The notes under the pieces were generated by a model. That model worked only from the letters and a program-made list of their open reading frames with translations, did not search any database and had not been told where the DNA came from. The translations under genes and the position numbers were made by a program. A DNA stretch of 64,000 bases from the NCBI RefSeq assembly GCF_033115175.1, contig NC_084839.1, positions 38,053,501 through 38,117,500 on the forward strand. Direction: 5' to 3'. The DNA comes from Lepus europaeus. Taxonomy: Eukaryota > Chordata > Mammalia > Lagomorpha > Leporidae. This document shows, in pieces, positions 24,318 to 35,690 of this stretch (positions are counted from its first letter, which is position 1; every line of letters begins with the position of its first letter).

Positions 24318-24645
24318 ACAGGCAGAGTGGACAGTGAGAGAGAGAGAGACAGAGAGGAAGGTCTTCCTTTGCCGTTGGTTCACCCTCTAATGGCCGCCGC
24401 GGTAGCGCGCTGCGGCCGGCGCACCGCGCTGTTCCGATGGCAGGAGCCAGGTGCTTATCCTGGTCTCCCATGGGGTGCAGAGCCCAAACACTTGGGCCAT
24501 CCTCCACTGCACTCCCTGGCCACAGCAGAGAGCTGGCCTGGAAGAGGGGCAACCGGGACAGGATCGGTGCCCCGACCGGGACTAGAACCCGGTGTGCCGG
24601 CGCCGCAAGGCGGAGGATTAGCCTGTTGAGCCACGGCGCCGGCCT
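24281..24645 (-). mobile_element. Young CSINE with 36-T tail
   Basis: Near-consensus element with an uninterrupted 36-T run (24,281-24,316), intact CpG-bearing head and perfect duplications agtagtcag at 24,272-24,280 and 24,646-24,654. The long pure tail and low divergence point to a recent insertion. Confidence 0.97.
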
Positions 24646-24654
24646 AGTAGTCAG

Positions 24655-25346
24655 TTTTGTCATTAAATCCCAATCCATTCTTTCCAGTAAACTATGTTCC
24701 CTAAAGCAAGTCACATAAATTTTTATGACATCCAAAAGAGAAAATGTTGGATGACAATCCTGGAGAGCTTAAATGACAGCAGCTCTTGATCAAGCCTTTG
24801 TCTTTATCCTGATGACTCCCTTAGGAGTAAGTTCCCTACCAGCCCTACTCCAGGTGTTGGTGACTTTCTTTGGGAGCATTCCCACCCACAAATCAACTTC
24901 TATTCTGCAAGTTATGGACCCTCTGAATCCTGTGCTGCACTCACATGTAAAATATCTGGTTTCCTTCCATATTTTCTCACTGTTTCAACCTTGTTGGAAC
25001 TACAACCAGTTTCCCCACTCCGGAGCCTGGACCCTGGCCACCAATTTCTCTCAGGACTTGCATGCAAGTCCATAGCAGCCACATTAACTGCACTGAGGAT
25101 ACAGTCCAGATCACAACTCTTCTCAAAGTTCCCTATTCAAAAATCTGTCACTCAGGAAAAGGCCAGAAAACTCCTTGTTCAGTCTTATTTCCTTAGTACA
25201 TTTAAATAGATGCTCTACTAAAAAGGAAATAAACATTTTCTCTTCTCCCTCCACACATTTCCTATTAGTAGTTTCCTTCCAGAGACCACCATCGCCCCTC
25301 CACCCCACTATTATGAATCCTATCTGTATTCTACTTTTTCAAGGAA
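24655..25346. other. Unassigned DNA
   Basis: A 100-codon frame at 24,773-25,075 has no recognisable domain. Parts near 25,080-25,150 resemble worn L2, but not clearly enough to call. Confidence 0.45.
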
Positions 25347-25608
25347 AAAAATATTTTTATTTATTCAAAAGGCAGAAGGAAATATAGAGAGGGAGAGAGG
25401 GAGAGAGGGAGAGAGGGAGAGAGGGAGAGAGGGAGAGAGGGAGAGAGGGAGAGAGGGAGAGATCTTCCGACCACTAGTTCACTCCCAAAATGGCCTCAAT
25501 GATCAGGACTGGGTCAGATCAAAGTCAGGAGTCAGGAACTCCATCCAGGTCTCCCACATGGGCGACAGGGGCCCACTGCTTTCAAAACCCAACAGGCAGC
25601 TCTCCAAT
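25347..25608 (-). mobile_element. CSINE with expanded octamer
   Basis: Tail side, pyrimidine region (reverse) and body up to 'cacatgggcgacaggggccc' are clear. The head decays after about 25,600. The pyrimidine region has turned into a pure octamer array. Confidence 0.85.
25391..25462 (+). repeat. (GGGAGAGA)9 array
   Basis: Nine perfect tandem copies of an 8-base unit inside the CSINE, where other copies have a simple (GA)n run. Confidence 0.97.
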
Positions 25609-25739
25609 CCACACTCTAAAACTGATTTACCACCTCTGTAAAACATTCTTTCATTAGCCCAGGCTAAACCAATTACTCTATCTATGAAACATATAGCATT
25701 GTTTCCCGGAACTCTCATTTGCCATCTTTAAGAAATAGT

Positions 25740-25870
25740 ACATTGGCTTTAACTCCTTAACTAGATAGTAAGTTCCTTAAGGACAGGACCTAATGCCACA
25801 TGCTTTGAAATATTTAAAAATCTTCAAGTAGATGTAGGGGATTCAATAAACATTCAATAATTGATGTGTT
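25740..25870 (+). mobile_element. L2 3' end fragment
   Basis: 'gtaagttccttaaggacagg' then 'attcaataaacattcaataa' follow the usual L2 3' end wording. Confidence 0.65.
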
Positions 25871-26689
25871 TATAAAGCAGGAAAGGCTCAAGTTAAAGTC
25901 TTAACTGCTCTTACTTTCTCTCGCTGGCTTTTTACTTCTAAAACAGGAATAGGATTCATGACACTGTGGGGATATTAAAAAGAAGACCATAAGGGGAGAT
26001 CTTTTAAGTATCTACTGATGTGCTCCGATTTTCCCCCTTGGGTTTCTTTCTTTACAATCCTTAAGATGTTTTACCCCAGTAGAAGAAGGGAAGATCCACC
26101 AAGAAGTAGAAAGATTTGAATAAAGGAAGTCCTATCCAGACAAGCAAGAGGAGGGAAAAGCAAAGCACTGTGAGCAAGGGAAAAGGAACTAACAGAGAAC
26201 GGGGTAAGAGTTTATTCATGAGTGTCCATGAAGACAGGACATGATCATCAAAGGAAATGACAGAGACAACCAAGAGAAAAGCCATCATTGCATCTGGATC
26301 ATGCCAAAGCACCAGCCAAAAGTCACACCAGTCACCCAACATCAGCATCAGAAGACAGACAGCAATAAGAACGAATTGTATTACCCAAAGACCATCCATA
26401 TAACCTCTCAATAGGAAAGCAACAAGTGTGCAAGTCATTCTCCTGCCACTCCAAGTGGAAATGGGCTCTTCTCTCAAGACTAACAAACTTCTTGCGAGTG
26501 AGAAAGGATGGACAAAAGATGAACTATTTTCCAATCCCTGTTTAAAAGATGGTTTAAATTGGGGGATAAACTGAACTACTTTAAACTGACAAATTGACAA
26601 ACTCAGTTTTCCTTTCCATCTGTGAGCATAAGGACTTGAGGACAAATGAGATAAATTATAAAAAAAAAAAAAGATGGATGCCTTTGTTC
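25871..26689. other. Unassigned DNA holding a 194-codon reverse frame
   Basis: The reverse frame 26,645 to 26,061 is the longest open frame I could not assign to a known repeat. Its translation is hydrophobic in several stretches, with no motif I know, no upstream context and no poly(A) signal seen. I treat it as probably a chance frame. Confidence 0.5.
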
Positions 26690-27270
26690 ACACATCTAAG
26701 ATATAATGTATAAATCAGATGCCCATCAACCAATGACTGAATAAAGAAAGTGTGGTACACATACACTATGGAATACTACACAACCATAAAAAATAAAATA
26801 ATGAAATCCTGTCTTTTGCAGCAAAATGGATGCAATTGGAAACCATTATACTTAGTGAAATTAGCCTGTCCTCAAAAGACAAATACCATATGTTTTCCCT
26901 GATCAGTGATAACTAATAGAGTATCAAAAAAATGTACTGTATATGAGTGAAAATGACATTTTGAAACTTGATTATTGTTTACAGCCCTTATCTCTATTGT
27001 TGAGGGACAGTGTTTTTTTTTTCTTCTATTTGTTGAGTTCTTTAATTAGTGGAGACTTAAGTTTATGATTATAAAATAACCTGAAAGTATGTCATTGTAA
27101 AAATTAAAAGAAAGAATAAGAAAGTAAGAAAGAAGGAAAATGGGAGCCTTGGTGTGAGAAAGGGGAGGGTAGGAAGAATCACTATGCTCCTAAATCTGTA
27201 TATGTGAAATCCATGAAATTGGTTCACCTTATATAAATTTTAAGAATATTATAAATAAAAAAGATATCAT
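26690..27270 (+). mobile_element. Old L1 3' end
   Basis: 'gtgtggtacacatacactat', 'gcagcaaaatggatgcaatt' and 'agtgaaattagcctgtcctc' mark the end of an L1. The tail ends 'attataaataaaaaagat'. 5'-truncated and non-coding. Confidence 0.8.
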
Positions 27271-28591
27271 GTGCTAATATTGACACACATCTCCACTCAA
27301 TGTGCAGTGAATATTTTCTACATAACTTCAGAAAGCAACTTATGCTACAAAACTAAGGACACTGCATCACTAGATGTGTTTTAATCATTTGTTTTCCTGA
27401 GTTCCTGAAAGTAGGTTAAGAATAAAATTTTCCCCAACTCAGAACAGAACAGAGATCTTGAGGCATTAGACTTCAGTGAAATTCTGCCCTATTAGATTTT
27501 ACAAAGAGGAAAGTGCCAGACCTTGGAGGAAGACAATGAGTTTCAAACAACTAAAGCCTACACAAAAGGCATAAAATGAGCCTAAAAGCCCTGCTGTATA
27601 GGAGACATTTCTTTAAAATGGAGCTGAGCCTAAAGTATTTTATCTCAGGTTGGAAAATTACAACCAGATTTCAGTAGCCAATGATTCAATGTCACAACAA
27701 AAAAGTGTAGCTTCTTGATAATTCATAACTCGTAACCCAGGAAAGTTGAATATGGAATTCTAACTCTAAGAAGAAAGGTGTAATAATAATATGTACTTTC
27801 TAAAATGCTGAAGCAGTAAACATAAATCCACAGACTCAAAGCCTTCATGATTCATTTAACTAAGTCTTATAATAATGTTGATAAGTATGGGCCTTTATTC
27901 TGATTGTGAGATTTTCAAAGGATTTAAGAAAATCTGATGATTTTAGCAAAATATTTAGGAGAATCTGATAAGTGTTGATTTTATTTAAATGTTTAGGAGA
28001 CCCCAATTAAGTGCCTGTGTAACCAATATGCTTGTCTCTATAAAATTTTATTCTGATAAATTTGTTTTGATTTATCCATTGTACAAATGTCTAAAAGTAT
28101 TATCAACAGAATACCTACAAGCTACATGTGCTATTAACATTCAAATAAATTAAAATTAAATATAATTAAAATGCAGTTGATTAATTGCACCAATCATATT
28201 TAATTTCTCAATTACCAGAGAGGAATAATGACTAACACATAGGACAGCCTAGACACAGAAGTTGTATCAGCTATGTTCAGAAGATGTTTTTTCTAGGACA
28301 TAGAAGAACCAGCTGTACTTGTAACAAAGGGACCCAAAAATACAGGGACTCAACTGGCTCAGTCCAAATGTTCTTTTCTCTTTTACCCAAGATTTTAGAA
28401 TTGGATGGTTCCACCAATTGGTAGGTGGAGATGCAGTTTAGTCCCTTGAATTCCCCAAAACTCAGCTCTTCAGGTTTTGCTGTCCCTACTCTGTATAATG
28501 GGAACTGGTCCTGTGAAATTGTACCTGCATATTCCAGACTCTTGAAAGAGGAAGAAGAGAAAATGAAGGGCAAGAAATTCTCTTTCTCTCT
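27271..28591. other. Unassigned AT-rich DNA
   Basis: No gene. A 122-codon reverse frame at 28,277-28,645 runs partly into the next SINE and is not credible. Confidence 0.5.
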
Positions 28592-28876
28592 GGCAAGGGA
28601 ATTTGGCATAGCGGCTGAGCACCACTTGGGACACCCACATCTCATATTGGAATACCTGGGTTACTGTTTCAACTCTTCTCCCAATCCCAGCTTCCTGTTA
28701 ATGTACACCCTGGGAGGCAGCAGGTGATGGCTCAAGTAGTTTGTTCCCTGCCACCCACAGCTGCCACCCCAGCTGTTCCAAGCATCTGGGGAGTGAACTC
28801 ACAGATGGGAGTTATCTCTCTTTCTCTCACTCCATCCTTGAAATAAAAATTAATTAATTTAAAATAAATAAATTTT
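28592..28876 (+). mobile_element. CSINE, very old type
   Basis: Diverged ('tttggcatagcggctgagc', 'gatggctcaagtagtttg', 'tctggggagtgaactcac'), ending in an A/T-rich tail. Confidence 0.8.
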
Positions 28877-30548
28877 CTCTATATGGAATACACCCAGAAT
28901 GTTGCACACATTGCTTGCCCTCACACTTTTTTGGATGAAACATCATTGCAGCCCACATTTGGCTAGCAGGGAGTCTGAGGACTGGAGTCAGGCCATGTGG
29001 TGTATGCCCAGCTACAGTGAGAGCCAGAGGATGATGTTATTTCTTAAAACAAGAATGGGAGCACGGCTACTGGGTAATGGCTAGCATTTCACTACAGGGG
29101 AGTGCTACTTAATGAACAGAAGTGGAGATTTAGGAAGTCTGAATAGTAGGGAATATTCTTCTCATTTAGTAGTACTTGAAAAACAAAACTCCTATCAATA
29201 TCCTTTTCACACTGTTATGTAAATGCTAATATTGATACTTTGTCCTGGCTGAAGTAGTGTAAATGAGCAATAGAACGTGCTATGTGTGTGTGCATGCGTG
29301 TGTGTTGAAAAGTTGCACTGTATTCTTTATATATTAATTTAAAATTTAAAAATATACTTTTCTACCTTAGTTCCTCTTGTCAACATCTAAAAGGCATCAA
29401 TGGAATCTAAGGGCAGCATCCACTCAACTGGCTTGCCTCTTTGTCTGTCACTAGTTTTCAAATGTTTCCCCCTTTGGTCCGAATGGCCCACTCTTATAGA
29501 CATTTATAATCTTCGAGAATTAGCTCTGATAATTTTCATCCAGTTTGAGAAAATCCTAGTGCATGGGAGAGTGACAATTTATAATGATTGCCTTGAATAC
29601 TCTACAGCTTACTTAAGAAAAATAAAGTATTTCACTTTTTTTCCACAATATATACCAGCTACCATGAAAAAATTCCCATAGAGCAGAATATTTTGAAAAG
29701 TTGGATTCTGTAAGGAGTGAAAAAGAGAATAAAAAAGAAAAGAAATATCAGTAAGTGCATAGAACTGACAAGAAATTGAGAAGAGTCCTCACAGGATAAA
29801 AAATGACAGGAATTAGAATCTGGAGAGGCAACAAAATACCAATGAGACTATCTTCAAACCCCCTGAGGCCTACAGCTTCATGCCTAATAAGCTGTGTGAA
29901 TAAAGAACACTATGGAGAAAGCTAGATCAGAGATCCCCAGAAAAAAAGAAAAATTCCCTGAGAGTTGACACCTTGGTGAAAGAATGAACTGGAATTTTTA
30001 AATGATGGCACACTGAACAAAATGATAAAGATTCTTGCCCATTTCATTGCTATTAGCTCTGCAATAAAGGAGGAAGTTCATCTCTACTGAGAATTCTTAA
30101 CCAGAAGGCTGATCTCAATTGAGTTTGAGCTGAAACTATACGACTTACACCTCCTTCTCCATGCAAGCCTTTGCCAACAACTTAAAGTGACTATGGATTA
30201 GGAGCTCCTCTTGGCATCAGGCAGGAGAAAACTCAAGTGCTCTGGGAGAAAGCACCTTAAAACCAAACTTGAGAGAATTATGTAGCTAAATTTCCAAAGA
30301 ATTCAAAATAAACACACATAAACACGCACATACACCCACACACACACACACACAATGAACAATCCACTAGAAGAAAGGGTCAATAGAAATAACAGTAATA
30401 TCAGGCACACAGTCTGAAGATATTAGAATAAACAAGTAAATAAGAAAATAAGTTAACTCTTTAAATATTTAAAGGATGATATAGAACACATTCTAGAAAA
30501 TTTCAATTTTGAAAACTGCTATAAATCATTTTTTAAAAAGATTATCCT
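28877..30548. other. Unassigned DNA, perhaps partly L1-derived
   Basis: 29,700-30,540 is A-rich with wording that recalls an old L1 or HAL1 front part ('tagctaaatttccaaagaat' near 30,283), but not firmly. A (CA)n-rich stretch is listed separately. No gene. Confidence 0.4.
30311..30354 (+). repeat. (CA)n microsatellite, interrupted
   Basis: Alternating CA with a few substitutions, purest at about 30,336-30,354. Confidence 0.9.
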
Positions 30549-30938
30549 CAGGGCCGGCACTGTGGCACAGCAGGTTAAAGCCCTGGCCTAAAGCGCTGGC
30601 ATCCCATACGGGTGCCGGTTCTAGTTCCTGCTGCTCCACTTCCAATCTAGCTCTCTGCTATGGCCTAGGAAAGCAGTAGAAGATGGCCCAAGTCCTTGGG
30701 TCCCTGCACCCGCATTGGAGACGCAGAAGAAGCTCCTGGCTCCTGGCTTCAGATTGGCACAGCTCCGGCCATTGCAGCCAATTGGGGAGTGAACCATCAG
30801 ATGGAAGACTCTCTCTCCCTCTCCCTCTTCCTCTCCCTCTCCCTCTCACTCTCCCTCCCTCTTTCCTCTCTCTGCCTCTCCTTCTCTCTGTGTGTAACTG
30901 TGACTTTCAAGTAAAATAAATAAATCTTTAAAAAAAAA
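30549..30938 (+). mobile_element. CSINE with CTCCCT-rich stretch
   Basis: Head 'cagggccggcactgtggcac'. The usual (CT)n region is a longer mix of CTCCCT and CTCTCC (about 30,809-30,865). Ends 'aaataaataaatctttaaaa'. Confidence 0.93.
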
Positions 30939-31479
30939 CTGTATCTATAAAATATACATTTGTCCCCCTATATAAATTTTAAAAGAGCATCAAGTAACAT
31001 GGTATCAAACCAAAATTTTCTTTTTAAAATTAATTAATAAGTAATTGAAGATCTTCATACAAAGTAAATATCACACTTAGATGGCTTTACATGTAAGTTT
31101 CTACTAAATGTTCAAAGGATAAACATTCCAATTTTCTGAAAACTTTTCCAAAGACCACAAACAGAAGGAACTTCCACAGAGACTATTTATTTAACTAGCT
31201 TTTACTGCAAAAATGCTCAGTATTCTACAACCATAATTGATTACATGTATTGGCACAAGGAGAGAAAAAAAAATAATAGAACTGAGCAGAGTCCACTAAT
31301 AGAGCTATATGTAATGGAAACATCATATATGACAAAGACAGTAAGAGGAACAGGAAGGACCATGTGGATTTCCTGTAAGAAAAAATGAAATTGAGTTGAA
31401 GAATGTAAATAAAATTAACAAAACTTTAAAATTTTTGAGAAGAAAATGCAGGGAAATTTCATTACAAAATCAAGAAAAG
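30939..31479. other. Unassigned AT-rich DNA
   Basis: No gene or firm repeat. Confidence 0.45.
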
Positions 31480-32300
31480 AAAAAAAAATTCTAATAAGAC
31501 AAAAACATAAGAACCCTAAAGAAAAAGATTGACAAATTCAGCTACTTCAAAACTGAGAATTGGGAGAAGCATTTGCAACACATAGATTCCACAAAAGAAT
31601 TCAAAAATAAAACTTACAAATAAGAAAAACCTACTAGAAAAAAGCAGGCAAGATGCAGAGACTTAACAGAGGCAGAAATGCATATGGTGGAATATTAAAT
31701 CCCAAACATATAAATCAGACCCTGAGATAACAATTTTGTCTACCAAACTGACAAAAATTAAATGACCCAATAATGCCAAGTGCTGGCACAACAGAATTTT
31801 CATATACTGCTGGTGAGAGCAAAAGTCTAATTTGGAAAACAATTTGGCACTATCTAGTAAAAGAGAAATCCACAGTAAAACAGAAAGCCATGTATTTTAT
31901 GATCTAGCAACTTCCACTCCAGAAATTTCTCTAGAGAATGTTCTGCACACATACATACTCAGAAACATATGTAAATGTATACAGAGCAGTACTTTCTTAA
32001 CAGAAAGAAGAAAAGTCAGAAGCCCCCAAATTTTTACCAAGAGTATAAATGAATAAAGTACCGAAAATTCAAAGAATAAATCAATGAACTATAGCTACAT
32101 GTATAAATATGAATAAATCTAATATAAAAATTAAGCAAGGCAAATCTCTGAATCAGATTTAAAGTATGCTTTTCATAAAAATGTTAAAATACTCAAATCT
32201 AAGCAATATATTGTCTGAGAGTAGAAGAAAGGTAGAGGAAATGCTAAATACAATATCCAGGATTGCGGTTACCCACTGGGAGTCAGAGAAGAAAAGGGAA
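31480..32300 (+). mobile_element. Ancient L1 3' part
   Basis: Wording of old L1 C-terminal and 3' sequence: 'atactgctggtgagagcaaa', 'ggaaaacaatttggcactat', 'atgatctagcaacttccact'. No open frame of use. Confidence 0.7.
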
Positions 32301-32449
32301 ACAACTAGAAAGAAGCACTCTGGTTTCTTCTTAGGTTCTATAAAGTGTATGTATTGAAATTATCACCTTAATTGTTATTAAATTTTTTGAAATGTTTCCT
32401 AGTGGGCTTTCCTTAGGAATGGAGGGTATATTTCCTCTCCTGGTTTCTA

Positions 32450-32746
32450 TTTTTTTTAAAGATCTATTTGTTTATTTGAAAGGCAGAGTTACAGAGACAG
32501 GAAGAGACAGAAAGAGATCTTCCATCTGCTGGTTCACTTCCCAAAGGCAACAGCGGCCAGAGCTGGGCCCGTCTGGAGCCAGAAGCCAGCAGCTTCCTCC
32601 TGGTCTCCCAGGTGGTTGCAGAGGCCCAAGCACTTGAGCCACCTTCCACTGCTTTCCTAGGCACATCAGCAGGGAGCTGGACTGGAACTGGAGCAGCCGG
32701 GAATTGAACTGGAGCCCATATGGGATGCAGACATCACAGCCGGCTC
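32450..32746 (-). mobile_element. CSINE
   Basis: Reverse element from 'tttttaaagatctatttg' to 'gatgcagacatcacagccgg'. The head is shortened against other copies. Confidence 0.9.
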
Positions 32747-33237
32747 CAATTATTAATAATTTTTAAAACTCCCTATCTAACGTGATTTCAACATATGTTA
32801 AATGTACATTAAATAGCAGTTATAATCTTAATAATTGTCTAAAATCATGTACAATTGCCTAATTTTAATAAAGAAAAGGAAAAGGTGAGAGAGAAAGAAA
32901 ATCCTATCCTTACACAGTGCTCCTTACATAATGTGGGCTCAGTCTTCTGGACTCACCAAGGGTATCAACTCCATAAAGATATGGGGACTATTGTATGGAA
33001 CTTGGCTGAACCCTTTCTATTACAGTTGAAACAAGAGTCCTAGAACAGCATTCCATACAGTTATTTGGTACCCAGATATTTGCTCTGTGGATGTGCAACA
33101 TATTAACAAAGGCATATCAAAAACTTAATTACAGCATTTTACCTTTTATTTTAATTAAAACTTATACCTATTATGGAAAACCATATCAATTAGATTGAAA
33201 ATATTTTAGATGAACTCAAAGAGCTAAAATTCATATC
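32747..33237. other. Unassigned AT-rich DNA
   Basis: No gene; a 62-codon frame at 32,855 is not credible. Confidence 0.5.
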
Positions 33238-33253
33238 AGAAATTAGTCACTGA

Positions 33254-33377
33254 GGGTACTTCAAAAAGTTTATGGAAAATGGAATTAAGAAATGTTCGTT
33301 TTGCTATAAAAAATTTGTGAGTCCATGTAGTTTTTTCATAATGTGTGTTTTCCGTGAACTTTATGAAGAACCTTCAT
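33254..33377. repeat. Inverted-repeat element, like a mariner-type MITE
   Basis: The left end gggtacttcaaaaagtttat pairs with the reverse of the right end (33,350-33,377), about 22 of 27 bases matching. Short mammalian DNA-transposon relics have this form. It begins exactly where the retroposed insertion begins. Confidence 0.6.
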
Positions 33378-33872
33378 ATTTGTGATGTTACTATTCACCA
33401 ATTACAGCTTGACATGATTTGTATGGTTTGAGTTGTATTCCTAAAGAATGTATACATAACCTCACCATTTTAAGACCAAAAGCCTGTTTGTACTTTGTCT
33501 ACTGTAAAATGCTAAAATTAAGAGTTGGACCAGTCAGAAGTGGAAAATAGAGGCAAAATTTTGTTGTGTTTGAGTATATTCAAAATGGACACAAGTACAA
33601 ATATTAGAGGTTTGAAAATAGGGGTTTAGTTAGTTACAGACTTATTTGTTCTTAACAGGCTCTTCTGATATTTAAGCATTGTTTGGGGAAAAGAAAACTA
33701 TGATACTCATGTCGTATCTGAAATTTCCTGCTTATCTTTACTTATATTATATTTTACCATTTAGTCTGATTTATCAACCAAGTTCTGAACTTGTTGAGTT
33801 GTCTATTTAGTGAAGAATGCTGACTGAATATTTGGGGTTAGAAAATCAATAAATACATTATAAAAAAAGAAA
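33254..33872 (+). mobile_element. 619-bp retroposed insertion, family unknown
   Basis: Bounded by a perfect 16-bp duplication agaaattagtcactga at 33,238-33,253 and 33,873-33,888. The right end has an AATAAA at about 33,849 followed by a short A-rich tail (33,861-33,872), as in a copied transcript. The left 124 bases form a worn inverted repeat (listed separately). The part near 33,789-33,820 ('cttgttgagttgtctattta') resembles an L1 3' end. I cannot name the source. Confidence 0.8.
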
Positions 33873-33899
33873 AGAAATTAGTCACTGAAAAAGGGAAAA

Positions 33900-34520
33900 T
33901 GGCTACATCAAAGTCTGGCTATTGGATAAAACTGAAATGTCCTCATATAATTACAGTAATTAAAAGATATTGAGTTACTTATGGAGTTGAATATTCATTT
34001 ACCTCTGACACAGCAAGTGCATATCTGCATATTTACATAGGAAGAGTGAAAACACATGACAAAAAGATTTGCTCCAGCACTTCTTGACCTAACAGACAAA
34101 AACTGAAAGAAATAAAATGTTTACCTGAAGGAATCTAAATGAACAGGTGGTGGTATATTTATACAATGAAGTACTATTTAGAATTTATAAATTATTGACA
34201 CATATAAATAATGTGAGTAAATCGCAAAAGTTCATATTTGGCAAAATAATTCATGTATTCTTGACTCATAATTCATGTAGGTGATGTTCAAGATAGTTCA
34301 AAATCAGTTTATAGTGATTGAAATCAGCAGCAGTTTTCCATGGGTTTGAGGATTTTTCTGGAAATTAGCAGAAAGAGACAGAAATGTTCAGCACCTTCAT
34401 TGCAGCTGTGATCATACAGAGATAAACACTGATCAAGCACATGGGAGATCTCTTCATTTCTCCATATGTAGATTTTACCTCAAAATGATATTAAGCTTTG
34501 GATGTGATATATTAGGAGAA
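33900..34520 (+). mobile_element. Possible ancient L1 3' end
   Basis: 'ggtatatttatacaatgaag' with 'gaatttataaattattgaca' is the wording seen near old L1 3' ends. Limits are loose. Confidence 0.5.
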
Positions 34521-35487
34521 ATGTTTTTATTTTTGTAAATGAACATTTATCCTTCTCTAACCTCTGGAATGTTTTTCCCCGCTGTATTTTTATTATAACC
34601 CTATTTTTCAGGCAATCTTTTAAGCAAGAAAGCACCTTTTAAGCAAGAAAGCAGGTATTGTGCACTATTGCTTAATTGAAAATGTACACAGCAGTAAAAA
34701 TATATTCCAGAGTGATCTTATTGACATAAATTATTGGAAATGATCTGTTCTCATGAAGGTTCTGAACTAGTTGTAAAGCTGAAATGCACATACTACAGTC
34801 TAGGATAAGATAGCAATTTACTTAACAATGCAAACTAGAAGGAACATGGCAAATCTAAAGGCAAAATACATGATATTGTATCGCTCCGCTCAACATGTGA
34901 TCCTGTGCTATAGGAAACAACCACTCTAAAATTAGAATCTGGCTTATTTCAACCCCTTCTAGCTTTAGCTGTACACGTGCACAGCTGTGTCATGGACATA
35001 GACACAGACACACATGCACACATAGTTTATTAAGCTTTCAGGTAGAGAGAGAAAATTTAGTGAGTGCCTGTTCAGAAATGGAATTATATATAAAAGGCCC
35101 TGATTTCTTAGCAAGAGAAACAAAATTAAGCCCCAGAGCGCACTTTGAAGCGGGTATCATGCTGCAGTCAAAAAGCTCTTTGAAGATTATTTGTTGCTGG
35201 TGGCTTGTGTTGGTTGCTAAGCACTGGCAGATTTCTTTAAAGATTTTTGAGATTCATCACTCTGTCACTCTGAAAATGACAACAGATATGGAAAAAGGAA
35301 TAGGCCTCACAGGTGACAACTAAGTTCAATAAGTCAAGTTTAAGAGACCCCAATATCAGCACAAATGAGGAAGACAACCCTCACCCTCAATGAGAGAATG
35401 GGCTGCCCTATATCATCATGAAGTCAAAAGTCAAGATGATTCTGATGACAACTTGCAAGACTGTTACAGAGGCAAGAATTGTAGTAG
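34521..35487. other. Unassigned DNA with a short tandem duplication
   Basis: cttttaagcaagaaagca occurs at 34,617-34,634 and 34,636-34,653. An 87-codon frame at 35,060-35,323 shows no recognisable feature. Confidence 0.5.
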
Positions 35488-35690
35488 ATAAGAGCATGTT
35501 TGTTGGCTTTTATTTAAAGACCAACTTCACCACCTACTGATTGAAGCTGGCCATAAAAATGGGGCTTAACTCTCTGAGCCTTGGTGTCTTCATCCTTGCC
35601 TGATTCTGGCATGGATTAAATGAGATGGCACGTGAAGGGTTTACAAGGATGGTCAGTGACTGCCAAGTGGCTGTTAGTAACATGAGTACA
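35488..35690 (+). mobile_element. MIR element
   Basis: Runs in MIR order: 'agagcatgtttgttggcttt', 'ccaccta', 'ctctgagccttggtgtcttc', 'tggattaaatgagatggcac'. Nearly the whole core is present. Confidence 0.8.

Noticed and set aside
25391..25462. CRISPR-like repeat array
   Set aside because: Units are 8 bases with no spacers, inside a SINE of a mammalian genome.
26690..27270. Poly(A)-tailed retrocopy of a cellular gene
   Set aside because: The words before the tail are those of an L1 3' end.
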